This document shows, one piece after another, positions 23,301 to 35,300 of a DNA stretch of 64,000 bases; the stretch's first letter is position 1; each line of letters opens with the position of its first letter. The notes beneath the pieces were generated by a model. The model made no database searches, was not told where the DNA came from, and saw only the letters and a program-made list of their open reading frames with translations. Origin of the DNA: Aplectana chamaeleonis (Eukaryota > Nematoda > Chromadorea > Rhabditida > Cosmocercidae); assembly GCA_029168955.1 (NCBI GenBank), contig JAPDOI010000212.1:496001-560000 (forward strand), given 5' to 3'. The position numbers were made by a program, and so were the translations under genes.

Positions 23301-26300
23301 CGCCGCAGCCGCCGATCTGCTGACTCTAGGTGGGTTTTGGAAACTGGAAATCAAGAAAATATGGAGAAAATTGTTTTAAAAAACCACATCGAGTCGGCTT
23401 TCGCCCTGGAAACCCGACTGACTCGAGCGCGTGCGGCTGCAAAGCGTGTCGAGACGCAATTGCGGACCGGAATTTGGCCCAGATAAGCACAGTAGGTGCA
23501 CCGAGTTTGCGCCAACCTGCAACAGCCAACACGAAGTCTCTTCACGGTCCATGCCGATGTTATGTGCCATATAGTGAGAGCGGACGAAGTCAGTGGATGA
23601 CGTCACGAGCGCGCACATGAAGCGTGGTACGCACTACTCAAAATTGATCGAGTTTCACAAGAAGCAACAGAGAACTTCAGATAGAAGAAGAATTGCATTT
23701 TTAAATGCATACATAACATCGGCATGGATCGTGAAGAGACTTCGCGTTCACAGTTGAGGGTTGGCGCAAACTCAGTGCACCTATGTTATTGCGTATGTCA
23801 CCGAGTTTGCGCCAACCATCAGTGAACGCGAAGTCTCTTCACGATCCATGCCAACGTTACAGTCGCCACTGATCGCACTAATGCTTTGTGTTCCTTATTG
23901 TGCGTTGATGCAAACTCTGTGCACGTATGTTATAACACATGCGCGCCGAACGCGAAGCGTCAGCGCGATCTGTGTAGGATCTACATAAATACACCTTGCT
24001 AAAGAAAACCTGAAATAGCAAAAAGACTACAAAAGAGCAAGCCACAGCTTGAAAATAATGATTTTAAAAAAATTAACATACCATAACGTGCACTGCGACG
24101 TTGAACTGCAGTTACGGCAAAAAACATCCAAAAATCGTGTAAGAAAATAATGATGTCGTGCGAAAAAAACTCGTGCCGGATCCCGCATCTTGAACGCTAT
24201 TTTGCTTTCCCTACATGTTGCAAAAGCGATTGTCCGCAATCGTGTACCTGAGTTTCACCTCGGTATAGGCAGTTCTTCATATTGCCGTATCACTGGATGA
24301 ATGTCATATTTCTAGATGGATCCCAGCAGACCACACAGTGGGTATAGAGGATCGTTCGAATCGGTAGGTGGATTAGTGCCCTAGTTGTCTCATTTCGGAG
24401 CCAAAATTACTCCATTCCTTCGCGCGTTCGTGCGGAGAGAGGAAAAAGACGGCGAGAAAGCTGAAACAGTACATGGAAGAATGTCTATAATTTCAGCCCG
24501 ATCCTAGAAGACTGGCGGGTCCAGAACAGAGGGGATCATCCGAGACGGTACGCTATCTTGTTAAACTCTTCATAACAGAAGGAAATTCCGGTCCACAACT
24601 GCAAAGAAGCATACGCAACGTCATGATAATCTGGGACAAAGGTTAATCGAACAAATTTTACGAGGTCCAGCAAGATTATCATCGTGTTGCACGCTGCAAC
24701 AGCAGTTGCTGCAGCTACGCATCGGTATTCACGCCTACAAGAACAGTAGTTTCTTAAAGGCCAGATTCATCAAGGGCATACCGATGTTTTCGTGAGGCAG
24801 TTGGAATTACTTATGCATTTGTCTCGTATCCATGATAAATGCAATGTAAAGATCTTGGGTTGCTATGTGGTTCAGGATAACAGCGACCCAGAGCCACCAA
24901 CACAATACGCCTTTATTCCAAGACACTGTACTCAGACGAGAAGTATTCGCTCCGCTTTCAGTGAAGTTTGCGCGTCTGGAAATAATCTGAAATTTGCATG
25001 ATATCCGACAGATCTCCCACCTGGAATACACGACTTTGACTGTACTAATCGTCTCAGCAAACTAATTACTGTGATAGGGGTGTAACTTCAGTAGCTATAT
25101 TACTACAACTAGTATGGGAAGCCTGATGCGCGCCTTCTGACCAAATTTTATGAGCGGTAATGTGTCCCCTATTTCGTAGTTAGACTTACTCTCTCAATTC
25201 GCGGGCTTGCGCGGAGCGAGTTAGATAAAAGTGAGAATGGGTGGGGGGAGGAGACGCAGCACAAGTGGGCATCAGGGATGTGCGGAAATTTTTCAGAAAA
25301 TTTCAGAAAACAGAAAACAGAAGGTCGAGTTTTTCAGAAAACAGAAATCAGAAAACAGAAAGGCCAAAATGAATACTCATTGCATTTTAACTTTTTTCTA
25401 CAAGTGAAGAGAGGACGTGATTCTGAATACCTTTGTCATACTTGTAATATAATATCTGCGGTACTGCACAGATGATCTATCAGGCATTGATAGTCGCAAT
25501 GACGCGTCAATGACGGATACAACATCATTAAAGACACTCTGAGAGCCTTGGACGTGAAATAGCCCTCCAGGCTCAACAACTGATCCTCTCGAGCTGTTTC
25601 TTGAGAAATTCTTGAATATTTCTTGGCTGCTACTAGGTGGCCGCGACCATGCTGTTTGCGAAATGAGCGAGTAATCACCGAGAAAACATGGGTAGTTGAA
25701 CCGACGGCGGTGCTGACATCCGAATCTGCCTCAACAATGCGTCTTATAATCCCCTTTGAGAGCATTCTTCCGCCGCCGTTTCTCGACGACCATTATTTGA
25801 CGCCCATTTCACGACAACCAGATTTTTTTCAAACACGACCTTGTTCTCGGCTATAACCCGAAAAGCAGGCATTTTGCGGCTATTTATCGGCTGTTGCTCG
25901 GTCAAAACTTTCAGAGCACTCACCCGTATGGCAGTACGTCAACAGAATAAGGGTTGCATCCTATTACAGACATTGGGTTCAACCTCTCGCTGTCAGCAGC
26001 AGCTGCTCCGAACAACTAGCTGCAGCAGCTGCTGACGAAGGGGAGGTTGAATTCGTGCTCTGCCCTGGGATGCTACCCCTATTTTGCCAAAAAAACTACC
26101 CTACGAGTGCGTTAGCAGGGTTCGCGATAAAAACTATTGTTGATTTTTCTTTATAAGAATGCAGGTCTGGTCATCACAAAAGTGAAAATAAGGGAGAACT
26201 TGCAGAAAAACGCACAAAACAAGTCAGAACGGCTAATTGATGGGTGTACGCACACCCCTAACAAACAAAATTTCTATAAATGCCTATTTTCCGTATTCTG

Positions 26301-29300
26301 TTCTGCCGCTAAAAACGTTAGTAGTCTCTCTGTGTCCCGCAACTACTTTGAATGCAGAATAAAAGACGACAAAACAAGGAATTGTAGAAATCTAGTTAGT
26401 TGGGGGCGGGATGAGACACAGCAATAGCTTATTTTTGAGCTTTTTTTCTCCGACTTTCCACTTATTTTCCCTTTTGTAATGACCAGACCCACCTTCTCAC
26501 AAAGATACCACAATTAACTTTTTTATCGCGAACCCTGCCCTCAACAGCAATCGCACCATTGAACACAAATAGCACCTCGTAAAGGACTAGATAAGCTGCG
26601 ATGTTCCACAGATCCGAATTTCGCTGATTTTTTCTGATTTTTTTCTGTTTTTCGCAGATTTTTCAGAAAACAGAAATCAGAAAACAGAAAGGCCAAAACG
26701 ACCAGAAAACAGAAAACAGAAATTTCCGCACACCCCTGGTGGGCACCAGGGGTGTGCGGAAATTTTTCAAAAAATTTCAGAAAACAGAAATCAGAAAACC
26801 GAAAATTCTCAGAAAAAATACTCATTGCATTTAAATTTTTTTCAAGAGAAAGAGTGTAATTCTGAACATCTTCCCTATACATGTAATACAATATCTACGA
26901 GACTGGACAAATAATTAATAAGACATTGATAGTAGCGATGGCACGTCAATGACAGGTAGATCATCTTTGAAGGCACTCACTCTGAGAGTTTTAGCCGAGA
27001 AATAGCCCACCAGGCTCCACAGTGGTTCTTGATATGTTATCTCTCGAATTTTTCTAGATTGTCTCTCGATTATTAGGCGGCTGAGATCATGTTGTTCACG
27101 GAATAGTCTAGAAGCAGCCGAGAAATAACCAAGACGTGACAGGCACACCAACACGCGACGCGGCCTTTTCCGGCTCGCCGAGCAGCCGCCTTGGCCTCCT
27201 GCAGCTCGGCGGGCCCAAGTACCGTAAACTTGGGTAGTTGAACCGACCGCGGTGTTGACATTCAAATCATGCCTCCGAAATGCCTCGTGTACAGCTCAAC
27301 TCCGCAATGCCGTACAGTCCGCAAAGTGCACGCCGATTGCGGAAGTGCTGCGGCGCGGTTGCGATTATCCTCAGACAGGGATTTAGGGTCACCCGAGCGG
27401 TTTTTACCTTTGGTACCCAGGTGATCCCACATCCCTGTCTGAGGATACTCGCAACCGCGCCGCAGCCCGCTTTCGCAATCAGCGTGCATTTTGCGGACTG
27501 AACGGCAATGCGGAGTTGAACTGTACATCCCTTGGAGAGCATTATTTGACGTCCCTTTCGCGACGAACATTTTTTGGCGGTTATTTCTAGGCTACCACGC
27601 GGCAACCAGCTACTTCCCGACCATTTTCCGGCTATCACGCAGAAAGCAGGCACTTCTTGGCTACTTATTGGCTATTGATCGGGTGAATTTCTCAGAGAAC
27701 GCCAGTACGTCAGCACAGTAGAGGTTGCATCCCTTGTTGTCAGCAGCTGCTGCTGACAGGTAACAGCAGCATTAGCCATAGATATCGAGGGGTTCAACCC
27801 CAGCAAGTGTTGGAATCATATACCGCTGTCTGCAACAGCTGCTGTTGACAGCAAAGGTTTGCACTCGAACTTTGCCCTGGGATGCTACCCCTATTGTGCC
27901 GAAGTACTGAGTAGGTGAGCAGTGTTTGAGAAAAAATCAGTTGCTGAGTTCTCTTCATGAGAATGCAGGTTTCACCATCACAAAGTGAGAGAAGTGAAAA
28001 GTTGCACTAGAAACGCACAAAAAAGAGCTTAGAACAGCTAATTGGTGGGGCTGTGCACGAACTAACACGATTCGTATAAGTGCTAATTTTTTCGTTTAGC
28101 AACCTATTCATGCTTTTGCGGAAGCGGCAGCTGCCGCGCAATATCAGTAGAAAAATGAGAAATCAAATGTTTGATACCGCTACCGAGCATCTGATTTCTC
28201 ATTTTTCTATTGATAATCCGCAGCATTTGCCGCTCCGCAAAAGTATGAATACGGTGTAACAGCAAGTCGAAAGACGACAAAACAAACATACATAGAAATT
28301 TAGTTAATTGTGGGCAAGGTGACAACCAGCAATATTTTATTCCTGAGCTGTCGAACAGTCCTGGTTTTCGTTGATTCTTGCTGATTTTTTTTTCTGATTT
28401 TTGCAAGTTTTTCAGAAAACAGAAATCAGAAAACAGAAATTTCCGCACACCCCTGGTGGGCACACGCACGTGATAAACGGAAATAAAATTGACTCCGAAA
28501 TAAAAGGTAGATAATGCGAAATACCAAGACATCACTTGCATACGCGACAGAACAGCGATAATAAAGATCTAAAGGGGGAAGGGAGTATGAGGAAATAACA
28601 CTATAAGAAAGGAAGACAACACAAGTACACCACAATCGATAATCAGGAAATCCGGCCGGCGATTCGTCCATAGAAGTTGCCCACCGTAAGCCAGCTGTAG
28701 TATAGAAAAGAATTGTGGGTTAGGCCTATGGTATACTTTGTCGCTGTAATGAGCGACAGGCATGCAATCTAACACAAATCGTGGCGGGACCCGCATCGGA
28801 GCAACGGCAACGGTCGTCGTAGGAACAGATGTCGCGTGTGGGTCGCAGCGACGTGTCGCGGAGGGCTGACATACTGCAACTGTGCCATAGCCTGTCCCTA
28901 CCACTGTCGCTGTCGCTGTGCAGTGCACTGCGACAGCGACAGATTTAAAGGACGGGAGGCGGTCGCTGTCGCTGTGCAGAGCGACGCGACCGTGTGTCGC
29001 AAAAGTATACCATACCCCTAAGTGGATTCCGAAGGCCCCGAAACAGAGCACATCACGATCACACAAAAGAAAGAATAGACCACAATCGGTCGTGGCAGGA
29101 AGGGACACTGACGCCGCTGCTCGAGCCTATTCGGGACCCGCGGCGCTGCGCGTGCGCGCTTCCATGCTTTCGTTTACGAGCAGTTGGTCTGCGCTTTATG
29201 ATTTCGGCCTCATGGATTGGGTTGGTGTCGGATCATCGGTGAAGCTGATGAATTCAATCATGGTGTTCATACCTGCTTACAGTTCACCTCAAAAAAAAAA

Positions 29301-32300
29301 ACTAGGTCAGTGATTGCACACGTTTGCATAACAACTTTAGACGCGGGGCACAAGGAAGACATCAACCTCACAGAATATTCCCTGCAGACAGTTGAAGAAA
29401 GAAGTTCGGACTACATAACAGCATTAAAGGGCATGTACATATGATACCGATTGCGCAGTCACATCCAGTTTGAATTCTTGTAAACTCTGGGAAGTTTCTA
29501 GTGTGGTTTCCATTTCGATTATCACTTACCAGTGTCTTATCGACAACAATGAGTATGCGAGCAACGACGAATACAACTTTCTTCTATTTAGCAAGATCCA
29601 GAAGGACAAGCAAAAGATGATTTTGGATTCAGCAACGCATCTATAAGGGCAGGATTTGTTCGCAAAGTATTCGGGCTCGTATTCGTGATGGTAGTGGTGC
29701 AATCTTGTATTGTCACCTTCATAGCGAAGTCTCTTATGAAATATTTAGTGTCTGGTCGTGACGGCTATGGCAACCCCAGTAGTGGTGAGCCAGGATATGA
29801 GAAACTGGATGGCACAGAACACTTGGCTATACTACGTTGGAATGTAAGATATTGCATGTCATAGCCAAATGACACATACAATACCGGGGAGCATCTGGCA
29901 AACTTGGCAAAAAAGCGTCCGATGCAAGTAATCTTTTTGAATGAAGGCTTTTTTGATTTCTGAAAACACTATCATATTCACAGATCAAACTGCTACCTAG
30001 CTTTTTGGCTTGTAAACCAAAGTTCCCTGAAATAGCTTTGTTTTTGAAGGAAATAATTTTCGCGATCGTTTGTGAAAAAAGTCGCGCGCGGCGAAGTGCG
30101 GCGAAACTTTGAGCAGTAATTGTACAAGTAATAGAGAAGCAATCTTTATGTTTTCTTCATAAATTAATCGTAGGGGAGAGAATCTCAAGGCTTATGTTGG
30201 TTGAATTTTCGGAATCCTCTACTTAGGAGTGCAGGGTTCTCGCAAAGAAACTCCGACTTTTCAGGTAGTTCTCAAGCGTGTTTATTGGAGGATTTCGAAG
30301 ATTAAACCAGCACAAACCTTGAGATTCTCTCGCGTGCACCTAATTTATGAAGAAAACATACAGATTGCTCCTCTATTACTTGTACAAATACTGCTCAAAG
30401 TTTCGCCGCACGTCGCCGCACGCAACGTTTTTGGAAAACGATTGCAAAAAGCGATTTTAGGTAACTTTGGTCTACAAGCCATATAGTTAGGTAGCAATTT
30501 GATCTGTGAATATGATAACGTTCTCAGAATTCAAAAAAGTCTTCATTCAAAAAAGTTACATGCATAAGACGCTATTTCGCCAAGTTTGCCATAGGCTCCC
30601 CGTTTTTATACAAAACTTAGCGCGGGTATTGTACTAACAAGAGAACTCTGTTAGGTCAGTCGAGCCATCATATATAGAATGTGCTAAACTAGAACCATTT
30701 TTGCACGTAGACTGCCAATATGCTCTTGGAAACTGCCTCAAATCCCTCTGAAAAAAGTTATAGGCGATTTTGAAACCCCCTGCGGCATGATAAGGGTACC
30801 CGGAAATTTTTAGAGTATTTTGAAAGAAAAATCAGGCTCGGCTCAAAAGTTGTATTATTTATTTATTTATAATTTATTAGCATGTACGCTAAGATGCGTC
30901 GAAAAAAACAGTATGTACGAAAACAAATCAACCAATTGCAGTAGGTACAAGGTATAAAAGGAAGAGTGGAGGCACTCCATTATTCACATCTAAAAAGCTC
31001 ATTGTACCCTTTCTAATGAAGGAGTTGCACTCTCAAACCTAATCCGACAAAGCATTGTGAAATGAATGATATATAGGAACACGAGGGAAAGAATCAGGTG
31101 GATGACGCTATGGAGACGCCATCTACACGAGCACTAGGGCATTCATTTAAGCTCTGACGCCAAGTTTTCGGATGTTAGGTATTCCCTACCTCTAACAACT
31201 TAGCTTCAGAGCCACCAACAGAAAAGGTCAAACTTTGGTCGACCAAACAAGAAGAGTTTGACAGAATACTATGAGTGAAACCCGAACGAAAACACCAATT
31301 TTTAGGATTAGAAAGAGCAATCGTAGGGGTGCGTAGGGGTAATCTAGGCTTCTGAACACAAAGCGGGGGTCCGCTCATCGCAATTCTGATATTTGCCTAA
31401 AGGCAGTGTTTGCGATGAAAAATGTGTTTCAGATTCCTCTAGAAATGGGTAGTGGAGGGGCGCCCTGTAACGGTGGCATCGAAAGAACGCTTGAAAACGA
31501 GTTAGGAAGGGCCCCGAATGAGAAAGGAATTGCCGCTTTGAGGGCATGACAAACCCCAAAAGCTCAATGCCCGCAAAATGCATGCGCCGACGTGAGCAAA
31601 CGAAAACTCGAGATCGTGACGTGACGTGAGCGATGGTTTCCGATTAGTAGCCCCGTTCCTTCCTTCATTCTAAGCTTCTCTCCTCACTCAGGTCAGCTCT
31701 TATTAATCGGCTGCAGAAGACGAAAGTTACAAGCCTTGGACAACTCGTCCACCATGCTTCCCCAGCTCAATTTTTGAGGAGTCATAACTCCGTTCCTACA
31801 CTGCGTATCATAAAGATAGGACACCCCCTGAATTTGTCGCCCTCGTGTTTGTTGAGCAGGATAGATCTTTTTCGTCAACACTATTGTGATCAGGGTGTAA
31901 AACGACCCCCGTATACTTCTTTTGAGTTAGGTCGGATGTTTGGGGACTTTTCTAGAATAAATTTATGTTTCAAATCGTGTATCAAAAAGATAGGACACCC
32001 CTATGGTAAATTGGATTTCTCGTTCGATTGGATTGTGTAATCACAAATCTATTAAACGATTGGTCTTCTTCGCACCTTCACTGGAACAAATACTCAATTT
32101 CGTGCATTTTCCACCTAGTTGATCGGCCTTTGCAAGTCGATTTTTCTCAATTTCTCGGTTATTGCTTGCTGGCTCGCAGAAATCAAGAGAAATCGCCGGT
32201 CATTGGCACAGGCCCGACTGACTAAAATATGCCAAAGATTCTTCATTCTGTTGAGATCAGAACTGTATACTAACCACCCTGAACAACATAAATATTGTCG

Positions 32301-35300
32301 AGCAAAGAAGCCGACCTCAGACCTGCTAACGTGATCTCTGTCGTTGTCTTGCTAGAAACTACAACTTTGTCGCTCGACAACACGAGGAAGTGAAGGTGGA
32401 CGTCGGTATTACGTTTTCTGGCACTCACAGGAGATCGTCGGAGTGGTGGCAAAAGCAAGCTGTAGACGTCTTTTACGAGCAAATGCTCTGAAGGAAAACG
32501 GGAGATCTACCTTCGCAGATCTGGCGGATAAATTGAACAGGACCCATCCTCAAATTCTTTTAGTAACACCTCCAACCATCAGTCGTATCAGGATTCAAAT
32601 TCTTATTGTCAGAGACCATCACCTATACACAAATAGTCAAAGTAACTGACCACTTTAGCCCTTCGAAACTGCGGTCGCAGATCTCTCATAATCTGCCAGA
32701 GCATTTGTCCGTCAAGGACGTCTACAGCTTGCGTTCGTCAACAGTCGGGTGATCTCCAGTGTGTACCAGAGGATGTCAGGGTAACACCTACTTCAATTCC
32801 TCCACGTTATCGGGCGACAAAGTTGCAGTTTCTAGCAGGACAATCAGAAAGTTCACGTGAGCAGGTCTAAGGTCGGCTTCTTTGCTCGCTAATAACTACC
32901 TTCTCTAGAGTGACTAGAATAGGTCACAGATTTAGGCTTTAGCTATGATAGGAAATTGACTTTACGGATCATTATAGACAAATATGTAGAAAGGGGATTA
33001 CGAAAACGCACCAGATATTCAAAGGACTTTCTACCAAGAATAAGGAAGTGCTACTCCCAGGCTTACAAAACCTATGTTAGGCCAATAGTAGAAAGTGGCA
33101 CAGCAGTATTTTCCCCTCACAAGAAAAAAGATATACTGATGATTGAAAGAGTGCAGAATAATTACACTAGCAGGCTAATTTTACGGTACAATGGCTTTTT
33201 TTACACCGGAGTACCAGGGTTTAAAATCAGGAACAGATTTCATGGTTTGAGTTCTCTGTCTTCACGAAGGGCGGGAACAGATGTTTGTTTTGTTTTCAAA
33301 TGTTGTCTGGCTAAATCAAAATCAACACTTCAAAGTTCTATAAGCTCGTACCTCAAGAACAAGAGGAATTCAGTTCAAAATATGGTATCCTAGGCCGAAA
33401 TCCAATACGAGAGCTCATTCTTTCACTGTCAGGCTGGTTCGAAATATGTAGCATTGAAAAGTTCTATCATTCCTTCCTCATCAATTTTGGATCATTCAAG
33501 AGGTTTGCTAGGAACGTTTTTTGGATTAAGTGTTGTTGCTTGATTTAGTGTGTAATCGCGTTGTGTTTTTTTGGTTTTCTTTTTCTCACGACTGTCTTCT
33601 ATGGTCGTAATGAATTATTATTATTATTATTATACAGTTCTGATCTCAACAAAATGAAGAATCTCTGGAATATTTTTACTTGACGGGTCTGAGCCAATGG
33701 CCGGCGATTTCTCTCGATTTCTGCACTCTAGCAAGCAATAACAGAGAAATCGAGCCAAATCGAGTTGCAGCGGCAGATCAACTAGGTTGAAATCGAGTAT
33801 TCGTTCCAGTAAAGCTGCGAGTAAGGCCAATCGTCGATCAGATTGGTGATCACACAGTTCTATCGAACGGGAAATCCAATTTACCTTGGGGGTGTCCTAT
33901 CTTTTTGATACGCGGTTTAAAAGTATAATATATTTTAGGAAAGTGCACAATCATTCGATCTAACCCGAAGGAGGTGTACGGGGATTATTTAACATCCTGA
34001 TCACAATAATATTGACGAAAAAGATCTATCCTGCTCAACAAACACGAGACCGGCAAATTCAAGGGGTGTCCTATCTTTATGATACACAGTGTAGAAGGTC
34101 TTGTACGCCTCCAGAGACGCCATTGTAATCAGCATGGGACCATTTTCAAGATAGGCGGGAAAACAGAAAAACGATTTCTATCGTGAACACTACCTTTAAG
34201 GCTACGGTAGGTAGCGGAGCGGTGCGTTATAACGTTCACGTGTTACCACATAAACGGGTTGACGCGGCTTTCTTTTCGAAAATTGACACTTAACGCTTAA
34301 CAAAAATCTCGTGAAATCAAAGTAGTTCAATTCGTTAATTGTAGTGAAATTATGGCAGCGATCGAAATGGCACCTCTGACTGTTAGGGGCCTCCAGAGAA
34401 GGATTTTGAGCTACTACGTCTTTCGTATGCAGAAATCCGGAAATCTCAAAAGTCGCGTTTTGCGCCGTAAATTTCCGCCCGATTGGAAACATTGAACGAA
34501 TTAAGTCGAAAACAGTGGAAAATGACAAATTGGCCTCAGATTCGTGATCAACGCCCCAACCAACCCCCTGGTAGGGTTTTGAGTCGGACTTGAAACAATT
34601 TTCGTGAACGCTTTAAGAACCCCCTAATTGATCTAACTAAACGCTCAACCAAAAATCCGTACAAATGGGAAACGCTATTACTCTGTGCAGAGTTCGGAAA
34701 ATGTGCTTTCACCCAAACGTTTCTCAGCAAAAAATAGCTTTGGGCGCTTGAAACGATCATGAGGTCCATTCCAGATTTTTTTTTCTGGAAGATACGTACG
34801 CGGTATGAGGTACGATAGGTGAGGAACCCAGGGGAAAAGAGCCTGTAAAATTTTTATCAGAGTGACTTCAGGCAGCTGCGAATGACATTCTCGGTCTTTA
34901 TGTACGTTTTAAATTGTTTCTAGAATAGTAAACTACATTGGGATCGGAGGACTGACTTACAGTAGTTTCCTTGTTAGCAGTGTCGTAAATGCTTTCCGCC
35001 AAAATCCGAAATGATCGTGGTGAAATTTTCCGAAAGCCAGCCATGACTGCTTGTCATCCTCTTCCTTCAGAGCAATCTTTTTCATCTCATATATCTCGTT
35101 GGTCTGCTGTGCACCGGTAGCACGCAACTTTCCGACTAATTTACTAGTGCTAGCAATATTTGTGAGTTTACACGATTTGACCCAACTTTTGTAGACTGCG
35201 TGATTTTGATCTGGGATTCCCCTGAGATCAGATTGCCTGTTCTAGACAATATCTGCGGGACTGATGTTGATGGTGCTCTGCGCTTTTGTTTCTCCGCAGT

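Larger units (their letters stand above)
26747..28455. mobile_element. hAT-like non-autonomous element 2, in tandem
   Basis: 1709 bp, same termini as element 1, flanked by GTGGGCAC at 26739-26746 and 28456-28463. It has the same internal order as element 1 (nested SL1-like element, then CAGCAGCTGCTG-rich part, then GATGCTACCCCTATT), plus two extra insertions: the foldback at about 27285-27531 and a hairpin at 28107-28247. Confidence 0.88.
25190..28510 (+). repeat. Family E repeat split by two tandem hAT-like elements
   Basis: The 5' half (GCGCGGAGCGAG...GGAGGAGACGCAGC, ending 25264) and the 3' half (GTGATAAACGGAAATAAAATTGACTCCGAAAT, from about 28468) of one family E copy are separated by about 3.2 kb of inserted DNA. 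Confidence 0.8.
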
